Shown: positions 36,001 through 44,546 of the stretch, in pieces
How positions within the stretch are numbered: the first letter of the stretch is position 1
Layout of the letters: each line of letters starts with the position of its first letter
Source of the DNA: Verrucomicrobium sp. BvORR034
GTDB taxonomy: Bacteria > Verrucomicrobiota > Verrucomicrobiia > Verrucomicrobiales > Verrucomicrobiaceae
NCBI RefSeq assembly: GCF_000739635.1
Contig: NZ_BATQ01000012.1
Coordinates: 39,383 to 103,382 of the forward strand
DNA: 64,000 bases
Direction of reading: 5' to 3'
Program-made: the position numbers and the translations under genes
The notes under the pieces: model-generated
Database searches by the model: none
What the model saw: only the letters and a program-made list of their open reading frames with translations
What the model was told of the DNA's origin: nothing

Positions 36001-38049
36001 ATGCAACCCTTCTACCGCTCATGGCTCTGCTGTAGCCTCCTACTCATGGGCTCTCTGCTTCCTGCCACGGGGCAGGATGTCAGCCTCATGCGGCTGACCT
36101 CGCCCCAGTATGAGACCGAGGCCGCCAAGCTCCGGTCACTTCCGCCCCGGCCCTACGAGTTTTCGAAGGCGATGCTGGGAGATGTCATCCGGTTTTTGGC
36201 TACCGACGCCGGCATGTCCTTCTTTTCGCTCCCAGATGGCAGTCCCGAAGCGGATAGGCTCATCACCTTCACGTTGAATGCGAGCCCGTTTCAGGCCTTG
36301 GAGACGCTGTGCAAAGCCAATGGCCTGGCCCTCGTGCCCGACGGGGGCATCTGGTACGTGCGTTCAGCAGATGACAAGGAGTTGATTGGCAAAGCCTACA
36401 TGGTGAAGCACAACTCCATGGAGAAGGTGTCAAAGGTCTCAGCAGGGGGGGGCAGCGCCATCAGCATGCCGCAGTCGGGCTCGAATGGGAGCAGCAGCGA
36501 TGGCGACAGCGGATCTGGCAGCGTGACGTCGGGAGGGGTGGATCTCCAAGGGGCGCGCGAAACTTTCCGGACGGAACGCAGCGAACTCATCAATGACATT
36601 CGCGCCATTCTCGATCTGGGGCCGGAGAACGGCAGTAGCGGAGGTGGAGGTCTGGTGGCGCTTGCGGGGGCTAGTTTCTCTGAGCCCACCGCGGCAGCGC
36701 CCACAGGTCCTGCCGCCAACGGAGTGCCGCTGGACATCTACGGAAACGTGCGCAAACCCAAGGTGCTTTGGAAGTCTGACTCCAACATGCTCTACGTGGT
36801 GGCGACCCGTTTGCAGCACATGTGGGTGGAAGGCTATCTGGCGGCGGCCGACAAGCCGCAAGCGCAGATCGCCATCGAGGTGAAGTTCTTTGAAACAAGC
36901 CGCGACCCGAGCAAGGAGTTCGGCGTGGACTGGTCTGGCACCTTTGGGCAGAGTGGGCTTTTCCGGCAGGTGGACAACGTGGTGACCAATCCAGAAACCG
37001 GTAACTCAGTCGTTAGCACCACAAACATTCCCCAGACAGAAGGCGGATACCGCACGGACCTCTCAAACCTGCTTTCCCTTGGGAACCTGAATGAAGCCAA
37101 GGCCTTTCTGGCTCCTTCCACCGCAGTGCTGAGCGCCCAGGATGTGAACATCAAACTGCGCGCCATGCTCAAGGACCAGGAAACCAGGACGGTGAGCTAC
37201 CCGCGCATGGTGACGACGAACAACCGTGAGGTGGTGATCCGCAGCGTGGTGAACCAGCCGGTGTTGGGAGGATCTGCATCGACCAGCCTGGGTACCGGTT
37301 CAACGACGACATCGTCCATCAGCTACCTCCCCATCGGCACGGTCATCAACATCCTGCCCAAGCGGATGATGGATGACAAGATCAACTTGAACCTCGCCAT
37401 CACCGTCTCTAGCATCATCGGCACCGAGGTGATCCAAGGCAATCCGTATCCCGTTGCTTCGAGCCGTGTGTACAGCGCCCCGGTGGAGTTGAACAACGGT
37501 TACACGGTCGCAGTGGGTGGCTTGGACGAAGCCCGTGAACAGGAAGGCGAACAGGGTATTCCCGTTCTGGGTAAAATCCCCATTCTCGGGTACGCATTCA
37601 AAACCAAGGGCAAGGCGAAGAATCACAAGAACCTCATGATCTTCATCACGCCCTCGCTCATCGATGTGCGCAATGGCGGTCTTCCGGAGAAGCCGCAGTC
37701 GGTGCTGCCTCGCAAGCCGGAGGAACTCATGCCCAAGACTCCACGCATTGGAGAAGACGGCGGACTGGTTGGAGGAATCAACGCCATCCCCGGAGGCATT
37801 CTCTTCCTGCAACGCAGCAGCGATGAGATCAAGCAGACGATTCTGGAGGCCCGCGGCACCAAGGAGGACTATGCCCGTGTGGATGAACTTGAGGCTGCCG
37901 TGAAGAAGCTTGGCACCGAAGTGGACCAGTACCTTGCCGCGCAGCCAGACAAGTGGGAGGAGCTCAACAAGTACAAGTGGCAGCTCGCCGGCCTGCTGGA
38001 TGATGTGAAAAAGCATCGCCGGGCGCTTTTCAAGAAGAGCTATTACTGA
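36001..38049 (+). CDS. Secretin (GspD/PilQ family) outer-membrane channel
   Basis: The 682-residue protein has a signal peptide (about 1-27, ending LLPATGQ), N-terminal periplasmic modules (about 50-130; TFTLNASPFQALETLCKANG is a clear secretin N-domain), Gly/Ser-rich linkers (155-180 and 210-240), and a secretin beta-barrel domain (about 360-560) ending in the signature GIPVLGKIPILGYAF. It has an unusual C-terminal tail of about 120 residues with coiled-coil character. It would form the outer-membrane pore of the pilus or secretion machine encoded divergently. ATG 36001 begins the signal peptide. Confidence 0.93.
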   Translation: MQPFYRSWLCCSLLLMGSLLPATGQDVSLMRLTSPQYETEAAKLRSLPPRPYEFSKAMLGDVIRFLATDAGMSFFSLPDGSPEADRLITFTLNASPFQALETLCKANGLALVPDGGIWYVRSADDKELIGKAYMVKHNSMEKVSKVSAGGGSAISMPQSGSNGSSSDGDSGSGSVTSGGVDLQGARETFRTERSELINDIRAILDLGPENGSSGGGGLVALAGASFSEPTAAAPTGPAANGVPLDIYGNVRKPKVLWKSDSNMLYVVATRLQHMWVEGYLAAADKPQAQIAIEVKFFETSRDPSKEFGVDWSGTFGQSGLFRQVDNVVTNPETGNSVVSTTNIPQTEGGYRTDLSNLLSLGNLNEAKAFLAPSTAVLSAQDVNIKLRAMLKDQETRTVSYPRMVTTNNREVVIRSVVNQPVLGGSASTSLGTGSTTTSSISYLPIGTVINILPKRMMDDKINLNLAITVSSIIGTEVIQGNPYPVASSRVYSAPVELNNGYTVAVGGLDEAREQEGEQGIPVLGKIPILGYAFKTKGKAKNHKNLMIFITPSLIDVRNGGLPEKPQSVLPRKPEELMPKTPRIGEDGGLVGGINAIPGGILFLQRSSDEIKQTILEARGTKEDYARVDELEAAVKKLGTEVDQYLAAQPDKWEELNKYKWQLAGLLDDVKKHRRALFKKSYY

Positions 38050-38102
38050 GCAGTAGTTTCTTCCAAACAGATTTCCTGGTCGAGTGGGCCAGGAGTGGTG
38101 GT

Positions 38103-38150
38103 TCCGCCGGACCGTGCTGCGGGTGCAGCACAGTCCGGCGGACGTTTTTT
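38103..38150 (+). terminator. Intrinsic terminator of the secretin gene
   Basis: An outer 10-bp stem (38103-38112 with 38133-38142) encloses an inner 7-bp stem (38114-38120 with 38125-38131), and CGTTTTTT follows. This long GC-rich two-part hairpin with a T run is a strong rho-independent terminator 53 bp after the stop. Confidence 0.92.
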
Positions 38151-38180
38151 GGAACAGATGTCTGGAGAAGGGGCTCAGCG

Positions 38181-38692
38181 CAAGTAGCTGCGTTCGTGAG
38201 AACGCGAAGGGTATGCAGGCGATGGCGGGTTGAATGGCGATGATGCGTCAGGGGCAGGCGGCTGGAACGCATTCTTACGAATGCATCCACGAACTTCTTG
38301 GAACTGCACAAGTAGCTTCGTTCGTGAGAACGCGGAGGGCGTGTGGGCGATGACGGGTTGAATGGCGATGATGCGTCAGGGGCAGGCGGCCGGAACGCAT
38401 TCTTACGAATGCATCCACGAACATCTTGGAACTGCACAAGTAGCTTCGTTCGTGAGAACGCGGAGGGCGTGTGGGCGATGACGGGTTGAATGGCGATGAT
38501 GCGTCAGGGGCAGGCGGCTGGAACGCATTCTTACGAATGCATCCACGAACTTCCTGGAACTGCACAAGTAGCTGCGTTCGTGAGAACGCGGAGGGAGTGC
38601 AGGCGATGACGGGTTGAATGGCGATGATGCGTCAGAGGCTGGGCGGACTGACCGCATTTTTACAAATGCAGCTACAAGGAGTCTCGGGAATC
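38181..38692. repeat. Four tandem copies of a 128-bp repeat
   Basis: Units start at 38181, 38309, 38437 and 38565, giving an exact 128-bp period. Units 2 and 3 differ at about three positions. Unit 1 is slightly diverged, and unit 4 diverges in its second half. Each unit contains a CGTTC-gtga-GAACG hairpin and, in units 1-3, a GCATTC-ttac-GAATGC hairpin. The period is not a multiple of three and no plausible gene uses the frames through it. A gtagctgcgttcg motif is shared with the dispersed repeat near 7000. Confidence 0.92.
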
Positions 38693-38775
38693 GGAGGGCT
38701 CGCGGCCTTGCAGACGTGTTGTGACATCGAACCTTGGCCATTCGATTTCGGGACGCAGTCGATCTCCTTCCCACC

Positions 38776-38805
38776 AAAAAAGAAGCGCCGCATCTGCGGC
38801 GCTTC
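38776..38805 (-). terminator. Intrinsic terminator of the dienelactone hydrolase gene
   Basis: A perfect 10-bp stem (38782-38791 with 38796-38805) has a 4-nt loop and is followed, on the minus strand, by six T (38776-38781). It lies 30 bp beyond the stop codon. Confidence 0.93.
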
Positions 38806-38835
38806 TCATGAAACCATCGGATCTGTTGACTCCTC

Positions 38836-39630
38836 TTACTTCAACGTTTCGGCGAAGAGTTCCTTCATGGCCTCCCAGGACTTGGCGTCGGCATCGGCGT
38901 TGTAGGCGGAGCCTTTGCTGACATCATCACCGGCGTGCTTCTGGGTGAAGGAATGCACGGCGCCGGGATAGGCCACGAACTTGTACTTCACGCCGGCCAC
39001 TCTCATCTCACTGTGAAAGGCTTCGACCTCGGCGCCGGGAACGAAGGGGTCGTCCTCGCCATGACAGACGAGAACCTGGCCCTTGATGCTCTTGGCATCT
39101 TCCGGGGTGGGGGAGCTGAGGCTGCCGTGGAAGCTCACCACGGCCTTCACCGGGGCGCCGCTGCGGGCCAGTTCGAGGGCGCCGGTACCGCCAAAGCAGT
39201 AGCCGATCACGGCCACCTTGCTGGCATCGGTATGCTCATTCTGTGCGAGCACATTGAACGCGGACGTGAGGCGTTCGCGATAGAGCTTGCGGTCGTTCTT
39301 GTACTTGCCTGCTTCCTTGCCGGCCTCGGGCGGCTGGGGGCGGATGCCTTTGCCGTAGATGTCGGCGACGAAGACATTGTAGCCCAGCTCAGCGAGCATG
39401 CGGGCACGCATTTTTTCGTAGTCGCTGGGGCCGGTCCACTGGTGCACGATCAGCACGGCAGGGAGTTTGCCGGTTTTGGCGTCGTCATAGACGTGCCAAC
39501 CCTCGCAGGTGGCGCCTGCAGAGGTGTATTCCACCGCGGTTTCTTTGATTCCAGCCTGGGTGTTCGTCGGAGTCATCGCGAAGACAGTGCACAGGGCGGC
39601 CAGCAGGCCGGAGAGAGGCAAGGTTTTCAT
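38836..39630 (-). CDS. Secreted dienelactone hydrolase family protein
   Basis: The 264-residue alpha/beta hydrolase has a signal peptide (about 1-26). The catalytic triad is visible: C145 in VIGYCFGG (the nucleophile Cys of dienelactone hydrolases in place of Ser), D194 in HGEDDPFVP, and H226 in GAVHSF. The family cleaves dienelactones or other small esters and lactones, and the true substrate of this exported version is unknown. ATG 39630 starts the signal peptide. The gene stands alone with its own terminator. Confidence 0.92.
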   Translation of the reverse strand: MKTLPLSGLLAALCTVFAMTPTNTQAGIKETAVEYTSAGATCEGWHVYDDAKTGKLPAVLIVHQWTGPSDYEKMRARMLAELGYNVFVADIYGKGIRPQPPEAGKEAGKYKNDRKLYRERLTSAFNVLAQNEHTDASKVAVIGYCFGGTGALELARSGAPVKAVVSFHGSLSSPTPEDAKSIKGQVLVCHGEDDPFVPGAEVEAFHSEMRVAGVKYKFVAYPGAVHSFTQKHAGDDVSKGSAYNADADAKSWEAMKELFAETLK

Positions 39631-39760
39631 CCTGATACCAAGGCGGCATCTGGAGGCGATGGCAAGCAACTTACACCACGCCGCCGAGACTAAATTTTCA
39701 CCGTCCCGACATCCAATCTAACATCCCCGGTCGTACGCGTCGCCGTCGCACGCAGGCAGT

Positions 39761-39793
39761 AAAAAGGCCGGTGTTCACAGGGAACACCGGCCT
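39761..39793 (-). terminator. Intrinsic terminator of the PVC dehydrogenase gene
   Basis: A perfect 12-bp stem (39765-39776 with 39782-39793) has a 5-nt loop, followed on the minus strand by a T run (39761-39765). It lies 43 bp after the stop codon. Confidence 0.93.
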
Positions 39794-39836
39794 GGTGGAA
39801 AGTGCGGTTTCAGGAAGCAACTTTCCGGACGGCGGT

Positions 39837-42458
39837 CTATTTGGCGGCTGCCTTGGGAGACTCCTTCGCGGCGGGTTTCACGGTCTTCCTCAGCTCATCC
39901 GCCGTCCAGGCTTTGGTGCGGCCCGCGTTGGCGGTACGGATGGCATTGATCTCCTTGGTCGAGACCGGAGAGGCCGTGTGATCCCACTCGCGGCGCATGT
40001 AGGTGAGGACATTGGCAATGTCATCGTCCGTCAGGTGGGGCAGCGGAGGCATCTCCAGATGCCAGGTGCGACCACTCACGGTGACAGGGCCACTGAGGCC
40101 ATGCATGATGATGCGGGCGGGGCGATCCACCGCACCGATGACCCACTCGGAATCCACCACTGGCGGTGCCAGGCCTTCCAGGCCCGTGCCACCGGGTTGG
40201 TGGCAGGCGGCACAGAGTCCGGCGTAGATGAGCTTGCCCTTCTCAAACTGGGCCTGTTGATCGACCGTGAGGGGCTTCACCACTGGCGGCGGGGGCACAC
40301 CGGGTTTGCCCGGCCAGGCGAGTGCCTTGTCCACCGTGGTGAGCAGGGTGTTGGCAGCCTTGTTGCTTGCGAGCTTGGCGGACAGCGCGGTCAGAGCGGC
40401 AGGCTGGGCCTCAAGGTAGAGGAGCTTGCGCGGCTGGGCTTTGGCCTTCTTGTCCAGCGGGGTGCCGGCCATGCCGTTCAGGAGGGCCAGTTGGCGTGGG
40501 CTGTTGGTGGCCTGGGCGGCCACCACTTCCAGCAGGCCGCTGACGCGGGCGGATTTGCGTTCGGTGGTGATGCAGTTCGCCAGCACCTGGACAAGACCGC
40601 TGGCCACGAGAGTGTCCGTCTTGCCAGCAGGTTCGGCGAGGAGCGCTTGCAGGAACTCCAGCTCGCGGCCGCGCAGGCCGGAGGTGATGGCGTCGTTGAG
40701 CAGCGGGCTGCCGCCTTTCTTCAGAAGCGTGAGCACAGATTTCATCGCGTCCGGCCCCGGTTGGGCGCTGAGTTGCAGGGCCAGTTGCACCCGCACCTCG
40801 GCGCTGGAGTCATCGAGCATCTTGTAGAGCTCTGGCATCACCAAGAGGTTTGCCAGACGCACGCCAGCCACGCGCACCTTTTCATGGGAGTCTTTGAGGG
40901 CGGCGGTGAGTACCTCCGGGGTCAGGGCCTTGAGCCCATCCAGCGTCCAAAGTGCCTGGACGCGGGCTTGGGGCAGTTCCGCTTTGGCAGCGATTTCTGC
41001 GATGGCGGGCACCACCGAGGCGTCGCCGCGCTCCACGAGCACGCGCTGGGCAGTGTCGCGCACATGGCCGTTCGCATGGGCCAGAAGCGCCACGATGCCT
41101 GCCGAATCCTTGGGCAGCTTCACGGTCGCAGGAGCCGGTTTGTCCTCTGGGACAATGCGGTAGATGCGGCCCAAATTGACGGGCTGCTCCAGCTTGCGGG
41201 CCTCGATGTTGGCCACCAGGTAGTGGGTGAGGAAGAACTTGTGCTGCACGATGCCGCGCGCCATGTCCACGATGTAGAGGGCACCGTCCGGGCCGTTGTA
41301 GGCATTCACCGGGCGGAAACGTTCGTCGGTGGAGGTGAGGAACTCCGTCTCGGTGTAGGCGTTTTTCGCGCTCAAGACGCCACCGCTTTCACTCAGCACG
41401 AGCCGCTTCACCAGGTAGCCGCAGGGTTCAGGAATGAACGCGTTGCCCCGGAACTCCTTGGGGAAGAGGTCACCGCGATAGATGCCGGCACCGCAGGTGC
41501 CCGTGACGGTGGCCAGACGGCCATCGGGGCGCAGTTGCTTCTCCGTGTAGCCGCGGTTCACGCCGGGGGTGGGCACGGCTGGCCAGGTGGTCTGGTCCTT
41601 CATCACCTGGTAGTTCAGCGCCAGACGGTCGGTCAGGTTCGGGTTGCGCTCATACACCGCTGGCGGGAGCAGGTCGCTGCGCAGGAGATCGCTGTTGTAG
41701 TTGAAGTAGCGCCGACCCCAGTCGTCTTGCGTCAGACCCCACTGGCCGCCACTCTTGGTCGGCTCAGAGGTGAACTTGCCCTGGCTGTAGCGGATGCGCT
41801 GGCCGTAGCCGGCGCTCCAGATGAGGTTGTCCATGCACCAGGTGGGGGAGTTGGCCATGTGCTCTGGCTGCCCGCCCGCACTGCCATAGCTACCGCCGAT
41901 GACTTCCTGTTTGTCAGCCACGCCATCGCCGTCGGTGTCATGGTAGAAGGTGAGATTCGGTGGTTCCGCCACCACGGCACCGTCCCCCAGCGCCATCACC
42001 CCGCGGGGCATGAGCAGCTTGTCCACAAAGACGGCGGCCTTGTCCATCTTGCCATCCCCGTCGGTGTCTTCGAGCCGCTTGATACGACCGATCGGCTGGT
42101 CCTCTCCGGCACCGTTCACGTCATTCATGTAGCCGCGCATCTCCACGACATACAGGCGACCTTGGTCGTCCCAGCTCATGGCCACGGGTGCCTCCACCAT
42201 CGGCTCAGCCGCCACGAGTTGCACCTTGAAGCCCTTGGCCACTTTCAGCGCCTTCACGGCCTCTTCCGGGCTCAACACTGGCGGAGGAGGAAGCTTGAAC
42301 TTCAGTTCCACGGACTCCGGCCCGCGATTCTTGGTGCGATCTTCCTTGGGGGCCGCCGGGGGAGGAGTGGGCTTGGCAGCCTCCTGGGCTGGTGAGGAGA
42401 GTGTGGCCAGCGACAGGGCGATCCCGGTCAAGGGCAGGGCAAGGGAACGGATGCTCAT
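39837..42458 (-). CDS. PVC-type dehydrogenase/HEAT/cytochrome c protein
   Basis: The 873-residue secreted protein has a signal peptide (about 1-25) and a Pro-rich segment. A PVC-type membrane-bound dehydrogenase beta-propeller (about 70-455) opens with VAKGFKVQLVAAEP and contains DTDGDGKMDKA and DTDGDGVADKQ calcium-type loops. HEAT-like helices (about 460-720) follow, then a class I cytochrome c domain with CAACH near residue 758 and a distal Met in LEMPPLPHL. It is a periplasmic redox enzyme related to the large fusion at 1137-5660 but without ThuA or NPCBM parts. Its substrate is unknown. It stands alone in its own transcription unit. Confidence 0.92.
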   Translation of the reverse strand: MSIRSLALPLTGIALSLATLSSPAQEAAKPTPPPAAPKEDRTKNRGPESVELKFKLPPPPVLSPEEAVKALKVAKGFKVQLVAAEPMVEAPVAMSWDDQGRLYVVEMRGYMNDVNGAGEDQPIGRIKRLEDTDGDGKMDKAAVFVDKLLMPRGVMALGDGAVVAEPPNLTFYHDTDGDGVADKQEVIGGSYGSAGGQPEHMANSPTWCMDNLIWSAGYGQRIRYSQGKFTSEPTKSGGQWGLTQDDWGRRYFNYNSDLLRSDLLPPAVYERNPNLTDRLALNYQVMKDQTTWPAVPTPGVNRGYTEKQLRPDGRLATVTGTCGAGIYRGDLFPKEFRGNAFIPEPCGYLVKRLVLSESGGVLSAKNAYTETEFLTSTDERFRPVNAYNGPDGALYIVDMARGIVQHKFFLTHYLVANIEARKLEQPVNLGRIYRIVPEDKPAPATVKLPKDSAGIVALLAHANGHVRDTAQRVLVERGDASVVPAIAEIAAKAELPQARVQALWTLDGLKALTPEVLTAALKDSHEKVRVAGVRLANLLVMPELYKMLDDSSAEVRVQLALQLSAQPGPDAMKSVLTLLKKGGSPLLNDAITSGLRGRELEFLQALLAEPAGKTDTLVASGLVQVLANCITTERKSARVSGLLEVVAAQATNSPRQLALLNGMAGTPLDKKAKAQPRKLLYLEAQPAALTALSAKLASNKAANTLLTTVDKALAWPGKPGVPPPPVVKPLTVDQQAQFEKGKLIYAGLCAACHQPGGTGLEGLAPPVVDSEWVIGAVDRPARIIMHGLSGPVTVSGRTWHLEMPPLPHLTDDDIANVLTYMRREWDHTASPVSTKEINAIRTANAGRTKAWTADELRKTVKPAAKESPKAAAK

Positions 42459-42675
42459 TTGGATGGATCAGATAACAACGGCAATGGCAATGGCGGGCAG
42501 TTTTGGGACCAGTGAACAGCGTGAGGGGGCTGGAATTGGACAAGCCAATCCTTCTGCAGGCCCGCCCAGAGGCGGTTGGGACGGCACGGCTCACTTATCG
42601 GTCGCCATATTCCCGCTGTTTCAGCCGGATCGCAAGAAATGAGCCGGGCTTGCCAGATTTGGCTGCTTTTGTCGG

Positions 42676-43452
42676 TCAGTCTGTGCCTTTACGGCGGCGG
42701 AAGATGGTCTCTACCACATTGCGAACGTATTGCTCGTCGCTCAGGCCATGAATGGTCTCCTCAGGAAATTTGACCAGTTCGCGGAAGTGAGTGGCCAGGT
42801 TTTCGAAAAGGGTGATTCGTGCTTGGGGGGTGAGTTCCTCCCGACGGACCAGAGCATTGAGCGCCACCTGCGCCTCCTCCGGTCCCACCTTCTGGCGAAG
42901 TCGGGCTTCCAGATGCGGGTGGTCGCGCAGGGAGTTGTACTTGCCCGCCAGGACGGAGGCCACATCCGGTGGCGTGGTCTTGATGGTGCGCACCACCACC
43001 GTGCCTGCCGCTAGGTCGCCCAGGCGTTGGGAGCGGGAATTGAACAATGACACGAGACCGCCCACGGCGTAGAACAATGGCAGCATGTCCACGAAACGCA
43101 GGAGATTGCGCACCACCACCTGGGAGGGGCGCAGCTTGAGCCCGCTTTCATCCATGACGCGGAGGCCCATGACCTTTTTTCCCAGGGTCTGACCTCGCCA
43201 GAGCAGTTCCATCGCCATCCGGGCCCCCTCCATGCACACGAACTGGATCAGAATGGCCAGCCCCACGCCTGTGTCGCCCCCGAGGAGCTGCATGGCGCGC
43301 AGGATTGGGGCGATGACATTCATGGCGGCCATGATGGCCACGAAATCGATGAAGAACGCCACCGCCCGGGTGAAGGGGCCGGCCAGGGGCAGGGAAAAGG
43401 ACACGCCCTCTGGAGTGGCGATCTGCAGCGTGGCGGTGCGGCTGGCGTTCAT
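42676..43452 (-). CDS. RDD family membrane protein
   Basis: The 258-residue protein has an RDD-type domain with about three TM helices in the first 150 residues (PFTRAVAFFIDFVAIMAAMN, IAPILRAMQLLG, VVVRNLLRFVDMLPLFYAVG) and the motif GLRVMDESGLKLRPSQVVVR. A cytoplasmic tail of about 100 residues follows. It is the last gene of a MoxR-DUF58-SpoIIM-RDD operon, a conserved set proposed to assemble or chaperone membrane complexes. Its specific role is unknown. Confidence 0.88.
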   Translation of the reverse strand: MNASRTATLQIATPEGVSFSLPLAGPFTRAVAFFIDFVAIMAAMNVIAPILRAMQLLGGDTGVGLAILIQFVCMEGARMAMELLWRGQTLGKKVMGLRVMDESGLKLRPSQVVVRNLLRFVDMLPLFYAVGGLVSLFNSRSQRLGDLAAGTVVVRTIKTTPPDVASVLAGKYNSLRDHPHLEARLRQKVGPEEAQVALNALVRREELTPQARITLFENLATHFRELVKFPEETIHGLSDEQYVRNVVETIFRRRKGTD

Positions 43453-43496
43453 GGGCAGGACGGCGTCAGGAGAAAGGGGGTCGCAAAGGCGCGAGA

Positions 43497-44516
43497 TCAG
43501 GGGGCTGGTTCCGATGGGGCGCGACGACCGCAGAGGAAGAGAAAGGCGATCAATCCGACCAGCTCCACGGTTCCGAAGGTGATCTTCACCCAGTAAGGCA
43601 GAACCGGTGCGTGATACTGGGAGAAAAAGGCCTCCACAATACCTGCCCAGATCAGCATCACGGCAGCGCCGCCCGCCAGGGTGGCCAGATCCGGGGTGAT
43701 CAATCGAAGTCGCTTCCGCAAACTGTGAGGTGTGCCCCAGCCGATGAGGGCGCGTCCCAGCACCAGCCCGCCCTGCCCGGCCACCAGGATGGCGGGGATT
43801 TCAATGGATCCATGCGGCAGCAGCCAGCCAAAGAGGAATACAATCTGCCCGTCCATGACATAGTCCACCGCCACGGCACCCAGAATGACACCGTTGTAAA
43901 ACAGCAACACGACGGTGAGAATCCCGAAGGTGATACCAAAGGCCAGGGCCCGTAGGGAGACGGTGATGTTGTTCTGCATCAACTCCGCGGAGAAGCGGGC
44001 CTTGTGCCCGGACATACGGTCGAACTCGGTGGGCCGCTCCTCACGGGCGACACGCTGACTGGGTGTCTGCTCCACAAGATGGCCGAACTGGGAAGGGAAG
44101 ATCGCCTCACGACCCTCATTGCCATGAAGGACGAGAATCCCACCCAGCATCGCCCCCACGAACGTGAGGATGACGGCCATATTAAAACCCCAGATCTGGC
44201 GGCGGAAGGTGTCAGGAAACGTGCGGGTGAGCCAGTGCCAGGGCTTGAAGTGGCGGGAGTTTCGCGTGGCGGAGTGGATCTCTGCGTAGCCGGTGCCCAC
44301 CAGGTTCTCCAGGTAGGCTTTCAGCTCGGGCTCGGCGGAGTATCCCTGGATGCGGGCCAGATCGGCCGAGGCCCGCTGGTAGAGCGCCAGGAGATGGCGG
44401 GAGTATTTGAGGTCTGAGAGGGAGGCCAGCCCTTCGCGCACCCGGCCCAGCTCCCGCTCCAGCTCCTGCCAGACAGGGCGTTCCCGTTCGATGAAGGTCT
44501 TGAGATCAGCGATCAT
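43497..44516 (-). CDS. SpoIIM (stage II sporulation protein M)-like membrane protein
   Basis: The 339-residue protein has a helical cytoplasmic N-terminus (1-105) and about five TM helices from residue 112 onward. The family motif LPHGSIEIPAILVAGQGGLVLG is near residue 240. In non-sporulating bacteria SpoIIM homologues occur with MoxR and DUF58 genes rather than in sporulation, as here. It ends 44 bp before the RDD gene. Confidence 0.9.
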   Translation of the reverse strand: MIADLKTFIERERPVWQELERELGRVREGLASLSDLKYSRHLLALYQRASADLARIQGYSAEPELKAYLENLVGTGYAEIHSATRNSRHFKPWHWLTRTFPDTFRRQIWGFNMAVILTFVGAMLGGILVLHGNEGREAIFPSQFGHLVEQTPSQRVAREERPTEFDRMSGHKARFSAELMQNNITVSLRALAFGITFGILTVVLLFYNGVILGAVAVDYVMDGQIVFLFGWLLPHGSIEIPAILVAGQGGLVLGRALIGWGTPHSLRKRLRLITPDLATLAGGAAVMLIWAGIVEAFFSQYHAPVLPYWVKITFGTVELVGLIAFLFLCGRRAPSEPAP

Positions 44517-44546
44517 GGGGTGCGTTGCGGTCCGGTGTCTCTGGAA

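Noticed and set aside
38181..38692. CRISPR array
   Set aside because: The units are 128 bp, contiguous and nearly identical along their full length, with no unique spacers and no cas genes nearby.
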